From Diphasiastrum complanatum (lineage: Eukaryota; Streptophyta; Lycopodiopsida; Lycopodiales; Lycopodiaceae), in NCBI GenBank assembly GCA_029204225.1, contig CM055099.1, positions 56,641,512-56,703,511 on the forward strand: a DNA stretch of 62,000 nucleotides, written 5' to 3'. The position numbers and the translations under genes are program-made. Below the pieces are notes generated by a model. The model ran no database searches. It was not told the DNA's origin and worked only from the letters and a program-made list of their open reading frames with translations. Positions 27,667 to 39,300 of the stretch are shown here, in pieces (the first letter of the stretch is position 1; each line of letters opens with the position of its first letter).

Positions 27667-28303
27667 AGAACATATTTTATTCTAGCAATCAAGAGACACA
27701 GCATAAGGCCAAGAGATACACAAAATAGAGTGACTATATTGTCAGTTTGGTTCTAGAGCGAGATCGTCAGTGTCTCCCTCATTAGCGGATTGACTCTCTG
27801 CTCTTTCGCTGTTTTATGCTCGCTGGCAGAGTTTCATACACAACTATGGTTTATTTGTTTTCTTACTCTATTCGCTACGTCTCTCTCTGTTTCTTACAGA
27901 TCTTTGTATTCACTATCTCTCTTCTTTTTCCTCTTCTTTTTCTGGTTATGATCCAGAGAGGATCGTTTATACCTCCACTGTGTGGAGTTCACAAGATAGC
28001 TAAACGTAGAATCACAAGACTAGTTAATGCTAATCAACTAGTTAGTTAGTCTCCGTCGTTGCTATTTGTTTCAGCTGGACATGAAGCTCATTGAGCTGCC
28101 AGCTGGCAATGCGAAGGATTTCTCTTCGTTTGTTTTGTTCTTTTTGTTCTGCGGTCTTGGAGGTGTGTTTACGATTCGCGATTGATTCACGAATCATTCG
28201 TGCTTTGAGTCAAAGACATGTTGACTATCGCGAATTGTTCTCGTTCAACCTTTGTGTCTTGTTCGTGCTACGACAAAGTTGTAGGAGTTCACCATTTCTG
28301 ACA
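27645..28303 (-). repeat. Copia-C LTR, right-half copy (5' LTR, truncated)
   Basis: Matches 43700-44355 closely, from CACTCGACTACACATCACAG to ACCATTTCTGACA, with scattered substitutions. Its left end is fused to mid-gag of copia-C, so about 110 bp of the LTR, the primer-binding site and the start of gag are lost. Its right end (CTGACA) is followed by AAGAT and then copia-B integrase. Confidence 0.88.
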
Positions 28304-29878
28304 AAGATTCATCAGGAGGATCTGTGGCATAAGAGATTGGGACATCCCAATTTCAAAGCCATGCAATCTATGGTCAAAGAAGGAAAAGCTATTGGACTAC
28401 CAAAGACACTATCAAAGGAGCTTCAACCTTGTGAAGCTTGTGTTTTGGCAAAATCACAGAGAAGACCTTAAGATCAAGTATCAAAGCACAGCATCCATTT
28501 GAACTCGTGCACTCTGATGGTCATTTCTCTTCAACCAAAAGCAAAGGAGGAGCAATTTGCTTTGTTTCTTTTGTAGATGATTATACAAGATATTCTTGGA
28601 TCTATATGCTATCTTCTAAAGCCATGGTTTATGATGTTTTTCTTACTTTCAAAGCTTATGTAGAAATGTAGTTCACTTTCGAATTGAAAGCTTTGAGAAG
28701 TGATAGTGGAGGTGAATATACCTCTAACAAGTTTAAAGACTTTTGTGAGAAAGAGAGAATACAAAGAGAATTTTCTTGTTCTTATACTCCTCAGAAAAAT
28801 GGAGATGCTGAGAGAAAAAATAGAACTTTGTGTGAATGTGCAAAAGCCATTAGGCTAGAAGCATCTCTACCTAAAGAATTTTGGGGAGAAACAGTTGCAT
28901 GTGCAAATTACCTTTGTAATAGACTTCCTAATCTTGCAATAGAAGGAAGAACACCTTTTGAGATGTTGTATAAGAAAAAGCCTAAGGTAGATCATCTTAG
29001 GATCTTTGGTCGTTTATGCTATGTGCATGTACCTTTAGAGACTAGGAAGAAGGATGATCCTAGTGTTGTCATGCTTTCATTAGTCAAAGTAGATATGCAC
29101 TTTTCATGCTTAAAAAAATCCAAATGAAAAACTGTAAGGACATAGATACACCAAAAGATAATGAAAGATCCTTCGAGGACATCACTCTTTATAGGAGTCT
29201 TATTGGCTCACTTATATGGTTAACTGTGACAAGGCCTGATCTAAGATTTAGTGTGCATAAACTAAGCCAACACATGCAAGATCCAAAGATATATCATTGG
29301 AAGTTGGCTAAAAGAATCTTGAGATATGTATCTTCTACCTTAGACTATGGATTGATCTATAAAGGAGAAGATCTAATTTTGGTTGTTTTTTTAGATTCAG
29401 ATTTTGCAGGAGACAGGTTGGATAGAAAATCCACAAGTGCTTACACAATTTTTCTTGGAGGGAATCTAGTTTCTTGGCTATCAAAGAAACAAGCAACTCT
29501 ATCCTTATCATCCTGCGAAGCTGAATACAAATCTCTTACAACCACAACAAAGGAGATTTTATGGATCAAAAGGCTACTCTTGGAGCTAAAGTGTTACGGA
29601 GATGAAGACCTTCCAATTATCAAGAATGATAACATCCTGGCTCAGGCTCTTGCAAACAATCATGTGTTCCATGCAAGGAACACATCGAGGTAGCTCATCA
29701 TTTTGTAAGAGAAAAAGTTATTTGGAGAGATCTTATTGGAGCATGTTGGATTTTCAAATTGTGTTGCAGATCTTCTCACCAAGCCAATGCTCAAGAATGT
29801 TATTATCAAGATGAGGTCTAACCTTGGACTAATTTCAAAGTCTAAGTTGGATAGGAACATATATTGTAAGGAGGAGTT
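28304..29878 (+). pseudogene. Copia-B integrase, RT end and RNase H (right half)
   Basis: Integrase begins at EDLWHKRLGHPNFKAM right after the LTR of copia-C and runs through CEACVLAKSQRRP, HSDGHFSST, LRSDSGGEYTSNKF and GDAERKNRTLCECAKAIR to FGRLCYVHVPLETRKKDDPS. At about 29087 it jumps to the end of RT (LKKIQMKNCKDIDTP), losing roughly 1.5 kb including the YVDD region. RNase H follows (DSDFAGDRLDRKSTSAYTIF, SLSSCEAEYKSL) to 29693 and, in other frames, to the purine-rich ATTGTAAGGAGGAG at about 29876. Its protease part is found at 43198-43587. Confidence 0.88.
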
Positions 29879-30480
29879 TGAAGATTAGTAAGATCATATG
29901 TTCCTATCTCGAGTTTTGGGGCCATGCCTATCTTATTTCCATTGTATATTTTATTGTACATAAAGATATGTGAATTGAGCACATAACCTTCTAGAATAGG
30001 TCAAGTTTGAGTTAGGTAGGTTCAATCTTGATGTCATGCAAAAGTTTAGATTACATGCAAAGTCATTCAAAGTGCATCAAGCAACATGCAATCAGTGCAT
30101 GCAAGATGCAAAGTAGTTTTCATGATCTACACATGTCTAGGCAATTTGGAGAGTTGACATACAGTACATGCAATATCCATGCATGCAATTTTACATGTGG
30201 ATCCTTGGTAGTTGAGTTAACTAAGTAAAGTGGACTTTCCATGCAACTCCACTGTAGGAATTCGAGCCTCTTTGATGTAGGAAAACTTTGGCATGTTTTG
30301 TCATATTGTGAATATTGAGATTTTGGTGTTTTGGGCTCATTCTCTCTCTACCGAGTTTTATGTCTTGATTTTCTCTCTCTACTCGATAGCAGGCTATTTT
30401 TTCATAGTGAGCACTTAAAATAATTTTTGATATCCATTTCTCATAGTAAGAAGTTAGTTTTTTCAATCTGATGTATGCCA
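29879..30480 (+). repeat. Copia-B 3' LTR (right end approximate)
   Basis: Begins TGAAGATTAGTAAGATC after the polypurine-like AAGGAGGAGT. It contains the paired motif TTCTCTCTCTACCGAG at about 30340 and TTCTCTCTCTACTCGA at about 30371, as in copia-A and copia-F LTRs. Short ATGCA-rich words (ATGCAAGATGCAAAG, CATGCATGCAA) fill 30040-30190. The right end is uncertain. Confidence 0.6.
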
Positions 30481-30489
30481 TTGTGCTAT

Positions 30490-31106
30490 TGCCTTAGATT
30501 TTTCAAATAATCTGTTCATTGATCAATCTTGTGCAATCACAACACCTCAGCATCTACATACAAAATGAGATGCAAACTCTAAGAGATACTGATCAAACAT
30601 GAACCAAAACATAAAATATGTTTGTTGTCCGTACAATTATAGTACCCTACTGTATTTCACATGTGTGGAACCGAAAATAGCAATAAATGATCATTCTACA
30701 CATAGAATTGCAAGATAACATCAAGATAGTGCACCAATGAGTAGTAGAACCCAAAGAGAACCATGTATAATGATGAAATGAGAGAGAGAAGAGAGAAGAT
30801 GTGTCTCTCCATGAGTTAAATCCTTTTATAGAGTTTCCAAACCCTATTTGGCCACTTGGCTTTCCCTCCAAAATGTAAACCCTACTATTTTTGGGTCTAG
30901 ATTCAATGTACCCAAAGTTCAAATTTGAATCTCTCTCAAACTCGACTACCAACTTTCCCACACTTTCAAAAAGTGTTTATTGAATTTATTTTAAACTAAT
31001 ATAACTTCAAAAAGTTTATCTCTAAGTCTAAAATGAGTTTTGGCTTCTTATTGGCAATTTACCAAAATATGACTAAACTAGACTAAACTAGTTGAAATCT
31101 CTCACA
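30490..31106 (-). repeat. Lone LTR of the copia-E type, inverted
   Basis: On the minus strand it begins TGTGAGAGATTTCAACTAG at 31106 and is alignable with the copia-E 3' LTR at 26402. It has a TATA box (minus CTCTATAAAAGGATTT, 30823-30835), a CT-rich run just downstream, and CCACACATGTGAAATACAG about 165 bp further on. No element body adjoins on either side, so it is a solo or truncated LTR. No target duplication is evident. Confidence 0.75.
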
Positions 31107-31849
31107 TGATCTACTTGAGGGGACACAGATGGCGAGAACTTCATGGTGTGCTCGTTTGGGAGTACAAGATGGCATTACAACAGAGGGCTAGTTTTGGCAT
31201 TGGCATCAATGAGGAGGCATCTACCATCATGGGCGTGGATAAGCTATCTATAGCTTTCATGCAGTTGGTTGTATTTGGAGGAGTCTAGGCTTGGCACAGG
31301 TGTTGGAATTTCCATGGGTGCAGATTCTCAGGTGGTGAGATAAGGGATAAGCCTAGAGTAAGTCACTGGGAGCCATATACCTCAGTATGATCAAGGAGAC
31401 AGTAGTCTCAAGATCTCATGAATGACAACTCAAGGACAAGCTTGTGTTGACATGGTATTGGGTGGCACATAGCCAGGGAGAGCGAGCAGATGCTAGGAGC
31501 CAGGTGGAGCAGGTGATGCTTTGGAGTTCGGCTTGTCTAGCAGGATAGTGACCAAGATCGAAGACATCAGGTGAGCATAATATGTAGATGACGAGTTCAT
31601 TGGGGTGGCACTCAGGGAGATGCTATTGTTTCTTAGGTATGATGTGTCATTTGATGTATGGATGATGTTCTTCAGCTGTTGCATCATGTGTGATGACTTA
31701 GGTGATGAAAAATGTGCAAATTTAAAATTCTAGTAAAATTTTGGTAACGAACTGATAGGAGTCTCTCGAATGATTCATGAACATTTTGCGAAACTGTTCT
31801 GATCACGAATAATTTTTGCTCGAGAAGAATCCGCGATCCAGTCAATCTC
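31107..31849. other. Unrecognised region
   Basis: Contains a 60-codon open stretch at 31106-31288 (HRWRELHGVLVWEYKMALQQ) without a recognised domain. The last 100 bp have GCGAA/CGAGAA words reminiscent of the copia-C LTR. Possibly decayed retroelement; no firm call. Confidence 0.35.
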
Positions 31850-32383
31850 TGTTGAATTCACACGTGTGGGATGCCCTACACATTTACTTTTGATCTCCTA
31901 ATCCCAATAATACCATAAAGATCAAACTAGCATTGATTGACAAAAGGAAAGCTGATCATACAAGAAATATTATTGTGTTACAAGCAAGATCTGTCAACAA
32001 AACATGAAACTAAGTACAATAAATGCCTCAACTCGGCTAGAGAGAGAATATGAAAGTACAAACTCGAGTAGAGAGAGAGGGCACAAAGAGCTTAGTCTCC
32101 AAATTTGCATTACACATAAAAATCATCATCTTCTCAATGAGAGTACATCACATATATATAGATCCATGGACTCTTCTCCTACTTTGAGTTGAATTGGAGT
32201 TAGGAAATTACCTCTCAAGCTATCTAGACTTATTCAAGCCACCTCAATATGTCTAATTGTGCCACCTAGTATTTTCATGCATTAAATGTGGCATGCAAAG
32301 TACAAATGGCAATTCCTATGGTAGCTCGAGAGTTCTAGGCAAATTGTTTCATACAAATAGATTGTATTTGAGTCAATTTGACA
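31850..32383 (-). repeat. Copia-F type LTR, inverted
   Basis: 534 bp from TGTTGAATTCACACGTGTGG to GAGTCAATTTGACA in plus reading, the reverse of the LTR at 40753-41351 (shared: CCATAGGAATTGCCATTTGT, AATTTGGAGACNAGCT, GTAATGCAAATTTGG on the minus strand). It stands just left of the copia-F leader where a same-strand 5' LTR would be expected, but in the wrong orientation. The bases outside the ends do not match each other. Confidence 0.8.
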
Positions 32384-32613
32384 TTTTTGGAGTATTTCAC
32401 ATGTGTGAAATTCTAAGAACCATAACTTTTGCCATACTTCATTTTTTTTGATGATTCAAATCTTGTTTTAGAGAGATTGTCAAGCTAGTGAGATCTATCT
32501 CACAGTTTTTTGCTTAGTCTTACATAGGATTTGGTTTTGTGCCCTTGATTGGTTCCTATAGTGAGAAGATAAGCAACTTTTTCATCCATCTTTTTTGATT
32601 TCCATCATTCTTT
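32384..32613 (+). other. Copia-F leader remnant
   Basis: Alignable with the copia-A leader (8120-8280 in minus orientation): GTATTTCACATGTGTGAAAT, then CTTGTTTTAGAGAGATT. No primer-binding site remains; the sequence joins the inverted LTR on the left. Confidence 0.65.
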
Positions 32614-32828
32614 ATGACTTCAATGGGTGTCTTTCTATTAAAAGCAAGTGAAAGATTGTCAACCTCCAATTACTCAATCTGGAAGGTTAGAATGGAATCT
32701 GTCTTAATACTACAAGATGTGATGGATATTGTACTTGGTATTGAAGAAGAACCACAAATTCCTCAAGAAATTCCAAAGTACAAAAAGAGAGCTAGGATGG
32801 CTCTGCATTATATTAAGATGAATGTCTC
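32614..32828 (+). pseudogene. Copia-F gag N-terminal fragment
   Basis: Starts MTSMGVFLLKASERLSTSNY and runs through SIWKVRMESVLILQDVMDIV to ARMALHYIKMNVS, the same as copia-A gag. At 32828 it changes within one codon to the leader of a G element (GGAAACTAGTCAAATTTTG). The next copia-F sequence is the zinc knuckle at 36762, so about 0.5 kb of gag is missing as well as interrupted. Confidence 0.88.
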
Positions 32829-35800
32829 CTTGGAAACTAGTCAAATTTTGTGTAGCGAGTTGGATTTGATAGCTATCCTCAAACTTTTTGGTCCAGATCT
32901 TGTTGTGGGCTGTAGGAACCCTTTTCACACTCGTGAGGCCGTACAGCTCCGGTTTTGACTGAGAATTTTCAAAAATTTGTAGAATTTGACTCACATACCC
33001 AATTTGAGTGATCTTTGGTGCAAAATCAAGCATTTTCTATAGAGAATCTAATCCTTTGATTAGTTCTTGGATTAGATCAGCCAAGAAATTAAATTTGAAG
33101 CTTGAAGTAGATGCATTAATTGATTATCTCTGATTTTTTGAGTGCATGTTGAAGTTGAGAGAGATTTTGCTAAAAATCATAGATTAAGGAGTGATATGCA
33201 AGGTAAGAGGTTGAAATCCATTGTACCATCAATCTAGATTTGTTCAAGAGTGATAGGGTCAAGGTTAGAAGCATCAATTTGCTAGAAAACATCCTTGGAT
33301 CTGTCCTCCAAGTGAAACCTTTGAGAGTTTCTAGTGCATATAGAGCATCTATGCAAATCTTTTGTAGAATTTGACATAGATTGGCTTAAATTGAGAGTTC
33401 TAGAAAAGAGATTGAGATCCAAGTCACACTGTTCAACCCTACTCAATTTGTTTGAGTGATTGTAAGGTTTGAAAAGAGTCATTAAGGTGTCTATGGCAAA
33501 TGTGTAGAGAGAGATCCAATTTTCTAAGAGTTCCTTCCTTTGTAGAGGGCAAGATCTAGAAGCTCATTATGTGTTGTTATTGGTGAAAAATTTGTCTTCT
33601 CCTAGGTGATCAAATCTTTCTAAGTAGTATTAGCTCTCTGGAGCACAATATCTTAGTGAGAAAAATCACAACTTTTGATTCTGAATTTCATTCCGAGTCT
33701 TAAAGGTAGAGTAATTGGTGGAATCCAATAGGAGTGATTGAATTCAATTTGTTGAGCAAAAATTGACATAGTATGTATGAAATTCAAATTAGTTCTATTC
33801 AACTTTCTTTGTGAGAGTGTGAGGGTCAATTTGTGATCCCATTGGATGTCTAGAATGAGGAGGAGTCCATATTTGAGCATTCATGCATGGTTGAGATCTT
33901 TGTGAATATCTAGTTGTCTAAATTTTTAAGCTTTGTGAATAATTCGTGGTATAATTTGTTTTCAAATCAAATCAAATTCATTCTAAATCTCAAGAGTGAG
34001 ATTATTTGGGTCAAGAGTGAGTCCAAAAGAAGTGATTAAGTTTGATTTTCATGTGTCTGAAACAAAACCCATCTTTTGTTCAAGAATCTCAAGTGTTAAG
34101 AGAACTAGTCTAGTGAAAAGGAAAATCTAGGTGTCAAATCTTTTCATATCCATTTTAATTTTCAAAAGAAAGAGTCATTGGTATTTGATGAGTCCAATAG
34201 GAGATTGGATCTGATTTCTTTTGTGATTTGATTCAAAGATTGTGTGCTTTTGTCTTAGTGATCAAAGCAAAGTTTCCAAGTGACTAGTCATTAGTGTGAA
34301 AATTGATTCTTAGGTTTGTGAGTTAGATCTTTTGTAGATCCTTCTAGATTGTTGAAGATGTTCAAATCTAGTCACTTGAGAGTCACAAATTACATTTGTA
34401 GAATCATATCACAGGTTTTTATTCACATAGTATCAATAGGTGGCATCATATTGAAGAAAAGAAAGCATCCTAAGTGCAACCTTTGTGACAAGGGAGGATA
34501 TATTTTCTCAATATGCTACAAAAAGAAGACCAATCCATCCAAGGAGAACCAAAGCAAGGGGGCCGAGGTGAAGGATGGAGCTTCAAGTTCAAAATGCAAA
34601 TACAAGAAGGACAAGTCCAAGGAAAGGTGTTTCCTTTGTGAAAGGTGAATGAGGCTTGGAGTCTCACAAGGACTTGCAAGATTTGTCTTCAAGAGTCCAT
34701 CACAACACTTGTTGAATCTTTTGAAATTTTTCATTTGGAAGTGCATTGTTTGGTTCAAGATGCAAAGATAGATGTCACTTTCATGAGAGTAACTTGGATT
34801 TATTTGATGTCCTTGGAAAGTATTTTGCTTGTAACTTTGGACAAGTTCAAACTTATTGTTATTATCCAAGAGCAATCAGTCAAGAATAAGGAGCAATCAC
34901 AAAATGAACATAGTTTCATTTATGCTCTCATGTCAACTCATGAAGAACCATTTTGCTTTGAAGAGATTTTTGTATCTCAAAGGTGGATTAAGGCAATACT
35001 AGTTGAGTGTGATGCCTTAAAAGATAGCAAAATATGTTTTCCTTGTAAGCTTACATTAGTTATGAAGTCAAGGAAATGGAAATATCTTCATAATGTAGGA
35101 TCTTTTGGTTTCAATAAGATCATGAATGATGTGTTCATTCGTAAAGATGAAAATTGTAAGTTTTCAATCTTAAAGTCAAGTTGTAAACTTCTTAAGAGAA
35201 TAAGTGAAGCATCCAAAGTGGACACTTATATCCACAAGCAAGTAGTTAGCCTTATTGAGATGGAAATGCCTTTTGATTTCAATATTAGAAAAATCATGCC
35301 AAGTTGTGGTGTTTTTTGGACTTATGTTTCTAGCATAAGTATGAGACATGGAGGTCTCGGATTTCCATCAAGAAGGAGCACCATGAAGAGGATCTTAAAG
35401 AATCATCTCAAGGTTCAAGTGTGCCAAGGATTGAGCAGGAGAGACCTTCTCAAGTTGTGATTCCAAAAAGAAACTCAAGAAATATGTTTGATTCCATGTG
35501 GCTCACATTTCAAGGAAAAGAGGAGCATATCTCATGTGGTATACATCTCATACTTAATTCTCTTATGTCATTTGATAAATCAATTTGCTTTAGTGAGATC
35601 ATTGCATCTCAAAATTGGAGTAAAGGCATACTAGTTGAGTATGAAATCTCTCTTGAGAACATAGATGATGTTCTTAAGAAGTTGAAATTGATTTTAAATC
35701 AATTAGAAAGCAAATGGTTATTTCATAAAATGTATGCTCTTGAGTCATGTAAGAGCAAAAGTGATTTGTTCACTCATAGTTTGAAAATCTGTATTGAGAC

Positions 35801-36330
35801 AAATTGTAAACTCTTTATGAGAGTAAGTGAATCATCTTCTAAAGACACTTATCTCCATAATGAAGTATTTAGCCTCATTGGATCTGAGATTAGCATGGTA
35901 AACAAGCATGAAGATATGATGCAAACACTTTGTTATTATAGCATGCATAGTCTTGCCAATTTGGATGAGTGTAATTCTCTAGATCATGGTAACATAATGT
36001 TAGATCTTTGTGTCCTAATAAGTCAAGAAGAAATCTTTATTTTTTCATGGAGGAGCATGCACATGAAGAAGGAGCAAGCCTCAAATTCAAGCATCTACAT
36101 GAATCAATTTCGAAGATGCTAGGATGGTGCAAAGCTCTCAAGTTCATCAAAGATGTCAACATCAAAGAAGCACTATCATGGATATGGTGATTTCAGATCA
36201 ACATCAAGCTCATTGGCTGATCTTTACACCTTTTGAACCAGCAAAGACCAATTCAGCCCATGGAGTCAAGTTCAAGATCATCATGTTTTCCATCAAGCTA
36301 AATTTACCAAGCTAGATTTTTGAGGAGGAG
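32829..36330 (+). mobile_element. G element body: leader, weak ORFs, polypurine tract
   Basis: 32829 to about 34300 matches, base for base over long runs, the leader of the G element at 61010-62000; it therefore begins about 75 bp after the primer-binding site, with no 5' LTR. The ORF-bearing part follows (34349-36122), then GATTTTTGAGGAGGAG as polypurine tract and a partial 3' LTR at 36331. No RT, integrase or protease with catalytic residues is visible, so G looks non-autonomous and would depend on a copia element for proteins. It is embedded in copia-F gag without 5' LTR or target duplication. Confidence 0.75.
34349..36122 (+). pseudogene. G element ORFs: knuckle-like start and duplicated copia-like segment
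   Basis: Three open stretches in different frames (34349-34648, 34645-35460, 35421-36122). The first has KCNLCDKGGYIFSICYKKK, a copia zinc knuckle with Tyr in place of His, then CFLCER. The second and third each contain one copy of a diverged unit of about 130-150 residues: CFEEIFVSQRWIKAILVECD ... YIHKQVVSLIEMEM, and CFSEIIASQNWSKGILVEYE ... YLHNEVFSLIGSEI. The head of the unit resembles the copia linker into RT (EEPxxFEEAxxSxxWxxAMxEEYDAL). No catalytic residues are present. Function unknown; it could be decayed coding sequence or a structural segment of a non-autonomous element. Confidence 0.5.
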
Positions 36331-36761
36331 TGTGAAAAATAAGCTTGGTAGAGGCCTTAAATCTTGTATATAGATAAACACACATGTGTGGAGCCTGTTC
36401 CCACATGTGAAACTAGTGTACTTGTCATGTACCATAATCATATAGGATGTACATATGATTTAATTCAAGTTCTAGTGACTAAAAAGTCCAAAAACTAGTT
36501 TTCTAGACGTATGACACATGGCATCAATCTATTGATTGCATGAGCCACATTATCTGATTAGGTGTCATATCCCATGTGTAGAGGACAACTCACACATGTG
36601 GAATAAGCTGAAGTAGGCAAATTTTTAGTTCTAGAAGATTTCCAAGTAGATCTCCATATAGAAGGAAAATAGACCAAAAGTGCTCAAAATAGAAGGTTTT
36701 GTCCAAGTGTCAGTTTTGCATGATGAATCATAGCCACATTTGGCCATAATCATTGTGAGAC
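36331..36761 (+). repeat. G element 3' LTR, truncated
   Basis: Starts TGTGAAAAATAAGCTTG after the polypurine tract and matches the G LTR at 60182 (shared ATCTTGTATATAGATAAACA, TGTGTGGAGCCTGTTCCCA). Relative to that copy it lacks the segment with the TATA box and ends at TGTGAGAC, where copia-F coding sequence starts at once. Confidence 0.85.
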
Positions 36762-38516
36762 ATGAAGGGGCATTATGCCACCAATTGCTTCAAGAAGAAG
36801 AGTCAATTCAAGCAAGCCAACATTCATAATGAAGAAAAGGAAGATGCTCATGCAAGTGATGGAGAGAGATCTCTTATGGTCTCGAGTTTTTCTTCATCAC
36901 CTTTCAAGAAGGATGGTTCGTGGTGTATCGATAGTGGAGCTTCTTCACATATGTGTAGCTCCAAGCATTCTTTTTCATCCATGACACCTTATGAAGGAGC
37001 CAAGAAGTCCATCTACACAGCAAATGATCATGAGTGTGCTATTGAAGGCACAGGGACCATCCCCTTAAAGCTTTCATCATCAAAAGTTCTTTCTCTGTCT
37101 AAAGTACTTTTTGTTCCTAAGTTAACAAAAAATCTGATTAGTGTTGGGCAATTGTTTGATAGTGGACTAGATGTGAATTTCAATGTTGATACATGTACAA
37201 TCAAGAAGCATGATGAGATCCTTGCATTTGGGTCTAGATATGGTGGAATCTACAAGTTTGATCCCAAAGAGTATGCTAACTCTCGTGATAGTGCTTTTGC
37301 TTCTCATATGTCTTTGGAGGAACTATGACATAGAAGGTTGGGGCATCCTAACTATAATTCTATGGTGTCCATGGTCAAGAAAGCCAAAGCTATTGGCTTG
37401 TCTAATATTATCTCCAAGAATTTCAAGCCATGTGAGGCTTGTGCCATATCTAAGTCTCATAAGAAGCCTTTTTCAAAGTCATCTATCAAGACTACACATC
37501 CATTGGAGCTCATACACTCGGATGTGCACTTCTCATCTTCAAAGATCAAGGGTGGTGCTACTTGATTTGTAACTTTCATTGATGATTTCACTAGATTTAC
37601 TTGGGTATATCTTCTAGCTTCAAAGTCTATGGTGTTTGACTATTTCCTAAAGTTCAAAGCTCTAGTTGAAAAACAATTTTCATACAAAATCAAGATTCTT
37701 AGAAGTGATGGAGGTGGTGAGTACACCTCCAATAAATTTTATGATTATTGTGAGCTTGAAGGCATTAAAAGGGAGTTTTCATGTGCATATACACCATCTC
37801 AAAATGGGGTGGCTGAAAGAAAGAATAAAACACTGTGTGAATGTGCCAAAACCATTAGAATTGAGGCATCCTTGCCAAAAGACTTTTGGGGTGAGGCCAT
37901 AAATTGTTCAAACTATCTTTGCAATCGACTCCCTCATGTTGCACTTGGAGGAAAGTCACCATATGAAGCACTCTATTTGAAGAAACCTAAGGTTGAACAC
38001 CTTAGAGTATTTGGATGCATTTGCTTTGTCCATATTCCCTTGGAAACGAGAAAGAAGGATGATCCTTGTGCAAACAAAGGAGTAATGGTTGGATATTCAT
38101 CCAACAAGAAAGCCTATTGAATCTACATGCTCTCTACTTCTAAAGTAAATTTTAGTAGAGATGTAGTTTTTCATGAAGAAGAAAAGTCCAATCTTGGAGG
38201 GGCCAAGATCAAGCAACCTCAAAATCTATCACCTTTTGTTATTGAAGACAATCAACATATGGAGGAGTCGAGATTTGAAGATGGAAGTCCTCGGTTTTTT
38301 ACTCCTAGAAGATCCATGAGGGAGAGATCCGAGCCTAAAAGGCTCACTTATGATGACAAAGAAAAACAAGTGGATCTTGATTCCACTTATGCTTATTTTA
38401 TTTCTCATGAGGAGCCCAAAGATGTCCAAGAAGCCCTCAATGCCAAGGAGTGGTATGAGGCCATGAATATTGAATATGATGCCTTGATCACCAACCACAG
38501 ATGGGAGCTAGTGGAT
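36762..38516 (+). pseudogene. Copia-F zinc knuckle, protease, integrase, RT start
   Basis: Resumes copia-F at KGHYATNCFKKK (end of the CCHC knuckle), then protease WCIDSGASSHMCSSKHSF, integrase HRRLGHPNYNSM, HSDVHFSSS, LRSDGGGEYTSNKF and GVAERKNKTLCECA, and the linker to RT (EEPKDVQEALNAKEWYEAMN). In-frame stops at 37326, 37563 and 38118 stand where copia-A has Trp, Cys and Arg codons. The three catalytic residues of integrase and the protease Asp are retained. It ends inside the codon run for WELVD at 38516, where a solo LTR is inserted. Confidence 0.92.
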
Positions 38517-39300
38517 TGTGGGGTCGAAGATCTCTCGTAGTATAGCCCTTCCGCCTGTCAACAAAGGTTAGATCACTGGATAGGTACCTAACTATGCATA
38601 GATGCTACTTTTAGTAAATTTCCTACTTTCTCCCCTAGCTCTACTCACCACTATACTACTCCTCTACACTAACATTCATCATAGTTTTGGTTGAAGAGAA
38701 GGAATGGAGAAGAAGAGATTGAGAAGGGAAGAGAAAGAGAGAGATAGAGAGTGAGGGTGGAGGTTAGCTCAAATGCTCCTTATGCTTGCTAATGGAAAAA
38801 CATTCACTATGGCAAACAATAAACATGGAAATAGAAAGCAATGGAAAACACAATCAAGAGCAATAGCAAGTAGTGAATAGCAAATGAGGATGCTTCTCTT
38901 CCAAAAATGGTAGAGTTTCCTCCTTCTCATTAAGCATGAAAATAGTGTACAAATGGTGCCTTTTTATAAAATGGGGAAGGCCCTTGCCCCTCAATCTTAT
39001 TGGCTAATATTCACAATGATCCTATCCATTCATCTTGGACCCAACTTGATCCAAGGGTCCACAAAAAGTACATTAGAAATCACAAGATTCATGTGAGTCC
39101 CAATTTGGACCCAACTCTAAAAAGTGATTGGGCCTCCAGTTTTATTTTAATTCCAAGGCCCAAGTCAAGTTTATTTTATTTACAACTCTAATTGCGTGCT
39201 CATTGGGCCATGGGCTTACACACGCAGGATGCCATGCCCTTGCAACACATTTTATTGGAGGATTTTATTTATTTACACTTTGTTGGGAATACCCCCAACA
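38517..39300. repeat. Solo LTR inserted in copia-F RT
   Basis: 784 bp beginning TGTGGGGTCGAAGATCTC and ending ATACCCCCAACA, flanked on both sides by TGGAT (38512-38516 and 39301-39305), a perfect 5-bp target duplication. The RT frame of copia-F continues on the far side. No internal element sequence or second LTR is present, so this is the product of LTR-LTR recombination. A TTTTTATAAAATGGGG near 38960 is a possible TATA box. I do not recognise the family and its strand is uncertain. Confidence 0.93.

Noticed and set aside
31106-31288. 60-codon frame as a host gene
   Set aside because: No recognisable domain, no splice signals, borders a truncated LTR; more likely decayed transposon or chance.
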